Below, piece after piece: positions 1-6,046 of a DNA stretch of 6,967 nucleotides (positions are counted from its first letter, which is position 1; the number at the start of each line of letters is the position of its first letter). This DNA comes from Elusimicrobiota bacterium. Lineage in GTDB: Bacteria > CG03 > SLGR01 > PWQF01. The DNA lies in assembly GCA_003558145.1 (NCBI GenBank), contig PWMP01000003.1, positions 1 to 6,967 on the forward strand, in the 5' to 3' direction. Below the pieces are notes generated by a model, which was given only the letters and a program-made list of their open reading frames with translations, was not told the DNA's origin and searched no databases. The position numbers and the translations under genes are program-made.

Positions 1-7
1 TAAAGAA

Positions 8-28
8 CCTGCTTAACAAGTAAGCGGG
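8..28 (+). promoter_or_regulatory. Hairpin in the leader just upstream of rplT
   Basis: Bases 8-15 (CCTGCTTA) pair with 21-28 (TAAGCGGG) through eight base pairs including one G-T, around a five-base loop (ACAAG). The stem ends about 10 bases before the purine-rich ribosome binding site of rplT. It is followed by a mixed CTTTCGTTT rather than a clean T-run, so a strong intrinsic terminator is unlikely. L20 is known to repress its own operon by binding leader RNA in several bacteria, so an autoregulatory or RNA-processing role is possible. That is inference from position only. The TAA at 1-3 could be the end of an upstream gene such as rpmI, but this cannot be shown from the window. Confidence 0.4.
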
Positions 29-55
29 CTTTCGTTTAAGAGAGAGAAAAATACA

Positions 56-406
56 ATGAGAGTAAAAAAAGGAATAACAAAAAGAAGAAGACATAAAAAG
101 TACCTCAAAGAGGCAAAAGGCTATTCACATGCTAAAAGCCACCGCTTTAGGGCCGCCAAAAACCAGGTAGAAAAAGGTCTGCAGTATGCTACAAGAGACC
201 GCAAGGCCAAAAAGAGAGAAATGCGCCGGCAGTGGATAACAAGCATTAATTCAGCCTGCCAGGAGAGGGGAATAAAATATTCAAGATTTATTTCGGGGCT
301 TAAAAAAGCAAAAATAGCCCTGGATCGCAGGATGCTCAGCCGTATAGCTATAGAGGATCCAGAAACCTTCGATAAACTAACAAACCTTCAGAAAAAAAAT
401 AGCTGA
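56..406 (+). CDS. rplT: 50S ribosomal protein L20
   Basis: L20 binds 23S rRNA early in assembly of the large ribosomal subunit, and in several bacteria it also represses its own operon. The 116-residue product has the usual family length and pattern. The N-terminal half is a very basic helix (MRVKKG start, then RRRHKKYLKEAKGY at about 10-23, SHRFRAAK at 28-35 and YATRDRKAKKREMRRQWI at about 44-61). The globular C-terminal half contains the hallmark YSRFISGLKKAKIALDRRML (about 75-94). The start at 56 is supported by the conserved N-terminus and a purine-rich AAGAGAGAG about nine bases upstream. It normally follows infC-rpmI; those genes would lie off the left edge. Downstream, ktrB begins after only 20 bases, so the two are probably co-transcribed. 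Confidence 0.97.
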   Translation: MRVKKGITKRRRHKKYLKEAKGYSHAKSHRFRAAKNQVEKGLQYATRDRKAKKREMRRQWITSINSACQERGIKYSRFISGLKKAKIALDRRMLSRIAIEDPETFDKLTNLQKKNS

Positions 407-426
407 ACCGACTGAAAATTTAATAA

Positions 427-1788
427 ATGGGAAAATCCTCAAAAAAGTTTAATCCCGCCCGCAAGTTAATCCTTGTTTTCCTTGGTTTTATAGCTGCAGG
501 GACATTGATGCTTATGCTTCCCTGGATGGCTACCGGTCCTATTTCATTTGTGGATGCCCTTTTTACAGCAACTTCGGCTGTATGTGTTACCGGTCTTACC
601 GTTCTTGAAACCGGCGAATTTTTTACTGTACCGGGCCAGCTGGTAATACTTGTACTAATACAGCTTGGCGGCCTCGGATATATGTCAATGGCCAGCCTCA
701 TTGTAATTCTTATGGGAAGAATGAACATAGGCGGAAAGCTGATACTTAAGCAACAGGCGTTTAAATATGACAGGGTCAGCCTGCGTTCTTTTGTATACAG
801 GGTTGCCGCTATGACTTTTAGCGTTCAGCTGGCCGGCGCCGCCTTTCTGATCTGGCGGATGAAAGGAATGTTTGACAGTTTTGCCGCCAGAGCGTATTTT
901 GGGCTTTTTCATTCGGTTTCGGCATTTAATAATGCAGGCTTTGACATATTCGGTACCGACGCATCCGGTTCCAGCTTGTCGCTTACTCCCCTGAGAAACG
1001 ATGCATATGCGGTTTTGTTTATAGCGTTGCTTATAATAGGCGGAGGAATAGGATATGTAGTTATAAACGATTTGTGGGACAAGCTTAAATCTATGTTCAA
1101 AAATAAAAAAAGATATCTTAGAATTCATACTAAAATTGTTCTTTCTGTAACTGCGCTACTTTTAGCAGCCGGAACAGCCGTATATTTTATCGCGGAATCA
1201 GGCAATGCCGGCACTATGCGCGGTATGACGGCAGGGCAGAGGCTTTTGATGGCTTTTTTCCAGTCAACAACTCCCAGAACCGCCGGCTTCAATATGATAG
1301 ACACTTCAGCCTTGATAAATTTTTCCATTATATTTACAATCATTATGATGTTTATAGGCGCTTCACCGGGCGGAACGGGAGGCGGAATAAAAACCACTAC
1401 GTTTGCAGCTGTATGTGCCTATATAAAAAGTGCATTCAAAAAAAACCGGGATGTGAATGTTTTTAGAAAAAGACTAACGGAGGGAACTTTAACAAAGGCA
1501 ATGATTATTTTTGTTTTATCAATAGGCCTGATAGCTATTTCCGCTCTTATGCTGCTTGCTGCTGAACCTTTTACTATAAGGCAGGTTCTTTTTGAAGTTA
1601 GTTCCGCTTTCGGAACGGTAGGGCTGTCAACAGGAATAACTGACAGCCTTTCGTCCTTTTCAAAAGTTGTTATAACCGTAACTATGTTTGTAGGAAGGCT
1701 TGGTCCCATTACAGCAGTAGGTGCGCTTGTCTCTATTCCCCGGCATAAGAAATACAGGTATCCGGAGCAGGAAATAGCGGTAGGATGA
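427..1788 (+). CDS. ktrB: KtrB/TrkH-family potassium uptake channel subunit
   Basis: This is the integral inner-membrane subunit of a K+ (Na+-linked in some members) uptake system of the Trk/Ktr/HKT superfamily. The fold is four M1-P-M2 repeats, and all four pore loops are visible: TGLT at 55-58, NNAGF at 168-172, TPRTAGF at 282-288 and FGTVGLS at 395-401. Each carries the selectivity-filter glycine (G56, G171, G287, G399). The glycine/serine-rich gating loop of the third repeat is GASPGGTGGGIKTTT (311-325), and the fourth repeat ends with the conserved GRLGP (423-427). At 453 residues with no N-terminal extension it resembles KtrB more than the longer TrkH. The cytosolic partner ktrA follows after 14 bases. 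No good ribosome binding site precedes the ATG at 427, but the start places the first membrane helix normally. Lying between rplT and pheS is unusual. KtrB versus a short TrkH is the only real naming doubt. Confidence 0.93.
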   Translation: MGKSSKKFNPARKLILVFLGFIAAGTLMLMLPWMATGPISFVDALFTATSAVCVTGLTVLETGEFFTVPGQLVILVLIQLGGLGYMSMASLIVILMGRMNIGGKLILKQQAFKYDRVSLRSFVYRVAAMTFSVQLAGAAFLIWRMKGMFDSFAARAYFGLFHSVSAFNNAGFDIFGTDASGSSLSLTPLRNDAYAVLFIALLIIGGGIGYVVINDLWDKLKSMFKNKKRYLRIHTKIVLSVTALLLAAGTAVYFIAESGNAGTMRGMTAGQRLLMAFFQSTTPRTAGFNMIDTSALINFSIIFTIIMMFIGASPGGTGGGIKTTTFAAVCAYIKSAFKKNRDVNVFRKRLTEGTLTKAMIIFVLSIGLIAISALMLLAAEPFTIRQVLFEVSSAFGTVGLSTGITDSLSSFSKVVITVTMFVGRLGPITAVGALVSIPRHKKYRYPEQEIAVG

Positions 1789-1802
1789 CAGGTATCATAT
1801 AA

Positions 1803-2495
1803 ATGAAAATGAAAAATTTTGCAGTAATAGGGCTTGGAAGATTCGGGGCGGCTATAGCCAGGTTTCTTGAAAAAGAAGGCGGAGAAGTGCTTGCTATAGA
1901 CATTAATCCTGAAATAGTCCGGGAGCTTGAACACGACTATACCTCCGTCGTTGAAGCAGACGCCACTGATATTGAAACTCTGAGTAATCTGGGTGTAGGC
2001 GATGTAGATGCGGCGATAGTTTCCATAGGCACCAGTATGGAGGCCGGCATTTTCATAACATTGCTTCTTAAAGAGTTAAAGGTCCCGCTTATTGTAGCAA
2101 AAGTACGCAGTAAGCTTCACGAAAAAGTACTTAAAAAAGTAGGAGTCAATCTGGTCGTTTATCCGGAAGAAGACGCCGCGCAGCATCTGGCAAAGAAGTT
2201 GTACTGGCCGGGCTACAGCGAGCTTGAAATGACCACCGGGCTCAGCATGGTGGAAATCCGCGCTCCTAAGTCATTTATAGGTAAAACTGTTGCAAAGCTT
2301 AAACTCAGAGAAAAATATAAGGCAAATGTGGTTGCTATAAAAAGAAAAAATCCTATCATAGATGAAAACGAGCAGACGGACTATGAAGAAAAAATAATTG
2401 CTCCTCCTGTGGCAGAAGAAAAATTTGAAGCCGGAGACAGTATAGTCCTTGTATGTTCCGATGATAAAGTAGACAAGTTTAAGGATATGAAATGA
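1803..2495 (+). CDS. ktrA: KtrA/TrkA-family RCK regulatory subunit of K+ uptake
   Basis: KtrA is a peripheral cytoplasmic protein that forms a nucleotide-binding octameric ring under KtrB and gates K+ uptake in response to ATP/ADP or NAD(H). The N-terminal Rossmann (RCK_N) domain occupies about residues 5-125, with the glycine motif VIGLGRFG (8-15), the acidic residue ending the second strand at D33 in AIDINPE, and EADATD (51-56). The C-terminal RCK_C domain is about 140-228. It has FIGKTVAKLKLREKY (158-172) and ends AGDSIVLVCSDD. An acidic stretch (IDENEQTDYEEK, about 186-197) lengthens the first RCK_C hairpin relative to typical KtrA. An AGG at 1790-1792 gives a plausible ribosome binding site. 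A second ATG two codons in is an equally possible start. The stop overlaps the start of the next gene. The 230-residue length is that of single-RCK KtrA, not of the double TrkA. Confidence 0.93.
   Translation: MKMKNFAVIGLGRFGAAIARFLEKEGGEVLAIDINPEIVRELEHDYTSVVEADATDIETLSNLGVGDVDAAIVSIGTSMEAGIFITLLLKELKVPLIVAKVRSKLHEKVLKKVGVNLVVYPEEDAAQHLAKKLYWPGYSELEMTTGLSMVEIRAPKSFIGKTVAKLKLREKYKANVVAIKRKNPIIDENEQTDYEEKIIAPPVAEEKFEAGDSIVLVCSDDKVDKFKDMK
2481..2495 (+). promoter_or_regulatory. Ribosome binding site and ATGA overlap joining ktrA to the TPR gene
   Basis: AAGGA at 2481-2485 lies six bases before the ATG at 2492. That ATG overlaps the ktrA stop as ATGA (2492-2495). This is one of the best Shine-Dalgarno matches in the window and supports both the reality and the start of the small TPR gene. 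Overlaps of this type usually allow ribosomes finishing one gene to start the next. Confidence 0.75.
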
Positions 2496-2755
2496 ACAGC
2501 AAAGATAAAATTCAAATACATATAGATAAGGGTAAATTTTATTTTTCTTCTAAAAAATATGAAGAAGCAATAAAAGAATTCAAAAATGCCCTTTCCAACG
2601 ACAAAGACAATGCCGAAGTGCTTTACAGTCTTGCTGTTTCGTATGAGACGAACAGTGATTACGATCTGGCAAAAGAAGCCTATCAGAAAGTTCTGCTCAT
2701 AGAACCTGAACATGAGCTGGCCCGCAGTCATTTGGAAAAGATGCTGGAAAAATGA
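2492..2755 (+). CDS. Small tetratricopeptide-repeat (TPR) protein
   Basis: This 87-residue, charged, soluble protein consists almost entirely of two TPR units. The first is about residues 7-40, with KGKFYFSSKKYEEAIKEFKNAL and a D-K-D-N turn. The second is about 41-74, with AEVLYSLAVSYE, DYDLAKEAYQKVL and the family's I-E-P-E-H ending. A short capping helix (ELARSHLEKMLEK) finishes it. There is no signal peptide or membrane segment, so it should be cytoplasmic. TPR units bind peptides or assemble complexes, and the sequence gives no partner. It overlaps ktrA upstream and pheS downstream by ATGA at each end, so it is made in step with both. Possible partners are KtrA or PheRS, but this is inference from position. 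Two repeats is short for a stable TPR solenoid, so it may dimerise or fold onto a partner. Confidence 0.85.
   Translation: MNSKDKIQIHIDKGKFYFSSKKYEEAIKEFKNALSNDKDNAEVLYSLAVSYETNSDYDLAKEAYQKVLLIEPEHELARSHLEKMLEK
2752..2755 (+). promoter_or_regulatory. ATGA stop/start overlap between the TPR gene and pheS
   Basis: The ATG of pheS and the TGA of the TPR gene share ATGA. A weak GGA lies only a few bases upstream (2746-2748), so pheS initiation probably depends largely on ribosomes arriving from the TPR gene. The PheS N-terminal arm begins normally at this codon, which supports the start. Confidence 0.65.
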
Positions 2756-3771
2756 CTTCTTTCCAGGAATATTCAGCCGCAGAAAAGCAAGCCCGGATAT
2801 CCATAGAAAAATGTACTTCGGCGGATGAACTTGATAAGCTAAGGGCAAAATATTTAGGAAGGCAGGGGGTTCTTAAGGATCTTTTTTCTCAGATGGGCAA
2901 ATCGCCCGAAAGCGAAAGGCCTGCCCGCGGCCGGGAACTCAACCGTATCAAAAAAGAGCTTACAGGTCTCTTAGAAAAAAGAAAAACGGAATTCGGAAGT
3001 GTATCAAAAAAAGAAGAAATTTATGATCCCACTCTTCCTCCGCCTTTTGTAGATAAAGGAAAAACACATCCGGTCATAAAGATTTTAAAGGAAGTAGAAA
3101 ATATTTTTACTTCCATGGGATTCGGAATTGCCTACGGTCCGGATATTGAAACCGAGTATTATAATTTTACGGCACTTAATATTCCGGAAAATCATCCCGC
3201 CCGGGATATGCATGACACTTTTTATGTAAAGAATTATAAAAACACACTTCTGCGGACACATACATCTCCGGTTCAGGTACGAGTTATGGAAAAAAAGAAA
3301 CCTCCGTACAAATTTATTGCTCCCGGCAGATGCTACCGCAGGGATACAGTTGATGCTTCGCATCTTCCCGTATTCCATCAGGTTGAGGGTTTAATGGTGG
3401 ACAGTAATGTCACATTTTCCGATCTTAAAGGGGTTCTGCATTTGTTTGCAAAAAGAATGTTCGGAACTAAGGTTAAAATAAGATTCAGACCTTCATTTTT
3501 TCCTTTTACGGAGCCTTCCGCCGAAATGGATATAAGTTGCGGCATATGTTCGGGAAAAGGATGCCCGGCCTGTTCACAGAAGGGCTGGCTCGAAATACTC
3601 GGAGCTGGAATGGTTGATCCGGAAGTGTTCAGATATTGCGGAGTTGACACTGCTAAATGGCAGGGTTTTGCCTTTGGTATGGGTATTGAGAGGATAGCCA
3701 TGCTTAAATATGATATTCATGATTTAAGGCTGTTTATACAGAATGATTTGAGGTTTTTAAAACAGTTCTGA
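2752..3771 (+). CDS. pheS: Phenylalanine--tRNA ligase alpha subunit
   Basis: PheS is the catalytic subunit of the cytoplasmic (alpha-beta)2 PheRS, which charges tRNA-Phe with phenylalanine using ATP. At 339 residues it has the normal bacterial length. An N-terminal coiled-coil tRNA-contacting arm spans about 1-85. The class II catalytic core follows, with MHDTFYV (153-159), HTSPVQ (170-175), motif 2 GRCYRRD (192-198), FHQVEG (208-213), FRPSFFPFTEPSAEMD (245-260) and motif 3 GFAFGMGIER (305-314), ending in the conserved DLRFLKQF. A CxxC-x4-CxxC cluster (C263, C266, C271, C274) sits just before GWLEILGAGMV. Similar clusters are known in many bacterial PheS and could bind zinc. Its ATG overlaps the TPR gene stop, and its own TGA overlaps the pheT start, as expected for subunits made in equal amounts. 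No T-box or leader-peptide attenuator is possible here because there is no leader. Confidence 0.98.
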   Translation: MTSFQEYSAAEKQARISIEKCTSADELDKLRAKYLGRQGVLKDLFSQMGKSPESERPARGRELNRIKKELTGLLEKRKTEFGSVSKKEEIYDPTLPPPFVDKGKTHPVIKILKEVENIFTSMGFGIAYGPDIETEYYNFTALNIPENHPARDMHDTFYVKNYKNTLLRTHTSPVQVRVMEKKKPPYKFIAPGRCYRRDTVDASHLPVFHQVEGLMVDSNVTFSDLKGVLHLFAKRMFGTKVKIRFRPSFFPFTEPSAEMDISCGICSGKGCPACSQKGWLEILGAGMVDPEVFRYCGVDTAKWQGFAFGMGIERIAMLKYDIHDLRLFIQNDLRFLKQF

Positions 3772-3773
3772 TG
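3769..3773 (+). promoter_or_regulatory. TGATG stop/start overlap between pheS and pheT
   Basis: The pheS stop TGA (3769-3771) and the pheT ATG (3771-3773) share one base. The nearest purine-rich stretch is GAGG at 3750-3753, about 17 bases from the start and too far for ordinary use. Translational coupling is therefore the likely way the two subunits are kept stoichiometric. Confidence 0.65.
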
Positions 3774-5777
3774 AAAGTTCCAGTACAATGGCTAAAAGAA
3801 TATGTAAGCGGTCTTCCTTCTGCGGAAAGGCTGGCGGAGATACTTACTTTGCGGGGTCTTGAAGTAGAAGATGTAACAGATGGTCTTACCGGAAAGGTTA
3901 TAGAGCTGGAGCTTACTCCTAACCGCGGTGACTGCGCCAGTATCGTAGGCGTGGCGCGGGAGACAGCAGCTGCGTTGGGAAAAAAGATTAAAAATGATAT
4001 TCCATTCAAAACTGATAAATCGGACGGAGAAAAACCAAAAATTTCAATAAAGAATCAGGATCCCGTAAAATGCCCGCTTTACTTTCTTAAACTAATAACC
4101 GATCTTAAAACAGCGCCGTCGCCGAAATGGCTTGAAGAAAGACTTAAAGACTGCGGAATCAGACCGCAGAACAGTATAGTAGATATAACCAATTATGTTC
4201 TTATGGAAACAGGTCAGCCTCTGCATGCCTTTGATGCTGATAAAATAGAAGGGACCGAAATAATTATACGGGAAGCAGAAAAAGGCGAAAAGATAACTAC
4301 TCTTGACGGAATTGAAAGAAAACTTCACGGAGGTGAAATTGTTATTGCCGACCGTTGCGGTCCCATTGCCCTTGCCGGAGTAATGGGCGGGGAGCATACG
4401 GCAGTTAGTCCTTCTACCGGTACAGTACTGCTGGAGTCTGCCTGCTTCCTTCCTGCTTGTATTTCCCGCACGGAATCTATTCATGGGATTGTAACGGAAA
4501 GTTCATACAGGTTTTCCAGGGGGACAGACCCCGGTGGTGTAAAAATGTCTTTGTTGAGAGCAGCCGGACTTATGGCTGAGGTATGCTGCGGGAATATATC
4601 TGCGCTTGCACTGGAAGATGTCCGCAAGCCGTTCACCCGGCCGGTGATAGAACTTAAGCCGTATAATATCAGCAGTGTGCTGGGCTGTGCAATACCGGAA
4701 AAAGACATAAAGAAATCTCTTGAAGAACTGGGTTTCGGTGTAAACGCTAAAGGCAGGCTTTTACATGTGGAAGTGCCGTCTTATCGCAGCGACGTGAGCC
4801 GGGAGATAGACATTATAGAGGAAATAGCGCGCTGTTTCGGGTACGACAGGATACAGGAAACAATGCCCGGCGTATCCGCGGAAACTGATCTTGTTCCGCC
4901 CGAAGATATATTGGAAAGAGCCGGGGAGATTCTCAGGGGAATCGGTTTCTATCAGGTTTTGACTCCTACCCTGTGCGACGGCAGTCTTATGACAAAAATA
5001 TATTCCGGAAAAAAAATAAAACCTGTTGAATTGGCAAATCCCCTGACAGGCAACTTTGACATATTAAGGCTTGACCTTCTTTCCGGACTTTTAAAGGTTG
5101 CTCTTTATAATATAAACAGAAATAATTACCAGGTAAAACTATATGAGAGGGGAAGTGTTTTTAAAAAAGGATCAAAAGGGACCGTTGAAAATGAACAGCT
5201 TGCATTTGTAGAAAAAAACGGTGATTTTTTTGCTGTCAAAGCAGCGGTTCTTGGTGTTCTTGAAGAAATGAAACAGGATTATTCTTTAGCTTACGGTATT
5301 GATTCCATCTGGTTTGAAAAAGAAAAGAGCGCAGCTGTTTTTATAAAAGGAAAAGAGGCCGGAACTTTTGGTGTTTTTAAGGGAGAAATTCTCGAGAAAC
5401 TCGATATAGACGATGAGGGATTTTCCGGCTGTTATTTAATTCCGGAACTGTTTGACCGCAGCGCTATAGAAGGTATAAAATTTCGTTCCTGGAGCGAATT
5501 TCCTTCCGTTTACAGGGACATAAGCGTTGTTGCTGATGTTAAGTTGACACACTCTGAGATTTATGATAACATTTCATCAGGAGGAGGGGAGATACTCCGT
5601 GATATAAGGCTTTTTGACGTTTATACGGGTAAAGGGATAGAAAAGGGATTAAAAAGCATGACATACAGGCTTGAATTCAACTCCCCCGAAGGCACGCTGA
5701 GTTCAGCCCAGGTCAGCAAAAAAATGGACCTGATAGTTAAAAAATTGAAAAAAGATCTTTCGGTGGAACTCAGATAA
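3771..5777 (+). CDS. pheT: Phenylalanine--tRNA ligase beta subunit, lacking the OB-fold tRNA-binding domain
   Basis: PheT is the structural and editing subunit of PheRS. In order, it shows a short N-terminal B1 part (MKVPVQWLKEYV to GLEVEDV, 1-35) running straight into VIELELTPNRGDC (43-55); the B3/B4 editing domain (about 98-275) with VDITNYVLMETGQPLHAFD (137-155), GVMGG (203-207) and TVLLES (218-223); the B5 domain (about 288-362) with VPSYRSDVSREIDIIEEIAR; the catalytic-like core (about 378-565) with NPLTGNFDILRLDLLSGLL; and the C-terminal FDX-ACB domain (about 572-668) with RDISVV and LFDVYTGKGI. The editing-site His (H152) and Glu (E222) positions look conserved, so editing should be intact. 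At 668 residues it is well short of the usual roughly 790-820. Most of the deficit is the OB-fold/EMAP-like domain that normally separates GLEV from TPNR. The core is also trimmed around 478-520. The frame is continuous. The start is fixed by the overlap with pheS and by the conserved N-terminus. Confidence 0.96.
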   Translation: MKVPVQWLKEYVSGLPSAERLAEILTLRGLEVEDVTDGLTGKVIELELTPNRGDCASIVGVARETAAALGKKIKNDIPFKTDKSDGEKPKISIKNQDPVKCPLYFLKLITDLKTAPSPKWLEERLKDCGIRPQNSIVDITNYVLMETGQPLHAFDADKIEGTEIIIREAEKGEKITTLDGIERKLHGGEIVIADRCGPIALAGVMGGEHTAVSPSTGTVLLESACFLPACISRTESIHGIVTESSYRFSRGTDPGGVKMSLLRAAGLMAEVCCGNISALALEDVRKPFTRPVIELKPYNISSVLGCAIPEKDIKKSLEELGFGVNAKGRLLHVEVPSYRSDVSREIDIIEEIARCFGYDRIQETMPGVSAETDLVPPEDILERAGEILRGIGFYQVLTPTLCDGSLMTKIYSGKKIKPVELANPLTGNFDILRLDLLSGLLKVALYNINRNNYQVKLYERGSVFKKGSKGTVENEQLAFVEKNGDFFAVKAAVLGVLEEMKQDYSLAYGIDSIWFEKEKSAAVFIKGKEAGTFGVFKGEILEKLDIDDEGFSGCYLIPELFDRSAIEGIKFRSWSEFPSVYRDISVVADVKLTHSEIYDNISSGGGEILRDIRLFDVYTGKGIEKGLKSMTYRLEFNSPEGTLSSAQVSKKMDLIVKKLKKDLSVELR

Positions 5778-5782
5778 AACTG

Positions 5783-6028
5783 ATGAGAGGTTTTAACGAT
5801 CTAAAGTTAAAAGTAGAAGAGCTTGTTAAAAGGTTTTCGGAGCTTAAAGAAGAAGCTGACAAATATAAAGAAGAAAACGGACGTCTAAAAAAGGATTTAG
5901 ACTATTTTGAAAATCAGGCCGGAGAAATACCGGGCATCGCACAAAAAACCAGAAAGTTGTTAAACGAAAGGCAGAAAATAGCAGAAAAAATTAATGGTGT
6001 TATAAAAAAGCTTGAAAAAGTAGAATGA
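5783..6028 (+). CDS. Small coiled-coil protein upstream of ZapA, ZauP-like
   Basis: This 81-residue protein is predicted to be almost wholly helical and highly charged. The first helix (about 5-45) has heptad hydrophobics (L, V, L, F, L spaced 3-4 apart). A short break follows at GEIPGIAQ (47-54), then a second helix (55-81) reading LLNERQKIAEKINGVIKKLEKV. The C-terminal pattern E-R-x3-x-E-K-I/V-x2-x-I-x-K-L-E resembles the coiled-coil proteins encoded next to zapA in many bacteria. In Caulobacter the ZapA-upstream protein ZauP pairs with ZapA to focus the Z-ring. It lies five bases after pheT and 18 bases before zapA, which supports that role. Similarity is by pattern and position only. ZapB-like or SlyX-like coiled coils look alike at this length. 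No membrane segment or signal peptide is visible. Confidence 0.75.
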   Translation: MRGFNDLKLKVEELVKRFSELKEEADKYKEENGRLKKDLDYFENQAGEIPGIAQKTRKLLNERQKIAEKINGVIKKLEKVE

Positions 6029-6046
6029 AAAAAATTTAAATAAATT

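Noticed and set aside
8..38. Intrinsic terminator before rplT
   Set aside because: The stem is real but is followed by GCTTTCGTTT (28-37) rather than a continuous T-run, and the stem is AT-rich near the loop.
685..1128. Open frame of 147 codons on the reverse strand inside ktrB
   Set aside because: It lies antisense to a strongly conserved K+ channel gene, its translation shows no recognisable domain, and it has no gene neighbours on that strand. It is a compositional shadow.
1419..1934. Open frame of 171 codons on the reverse strand spanning the ktrB-ktrA junction
   Set aside because: It crosses two well-supported forward genes and has no recognisable motif. The forward-strand pore and Rossmann motifs account for the coding signal.
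2700..2770. T-box or phenylalanine leader-peptide attenuator controlling pheST
   Set aside because: pheS overlaps the preceding gene, so there is no leader, and no Phe-rich short peptide or terminator hairpin is present.
2381..2848. Open frame of 155 codons on the reverse strand across ktrA, the TPR gene and pheS
   Set aside because: The hydrophobic, Phe-rich translation arises from reversing A-rich Lys/Glu codons. Three forward genes cover the same bases.
3771..5777. Short pheT as a frameshifted or broken gene
   Set aside because: The frame is continuous and all motifs on both sides of the missing OB-fold are in the same frame, with a natural N-terminus and C-terminus. A precise domain loss fits better than decay or a sequencing error.
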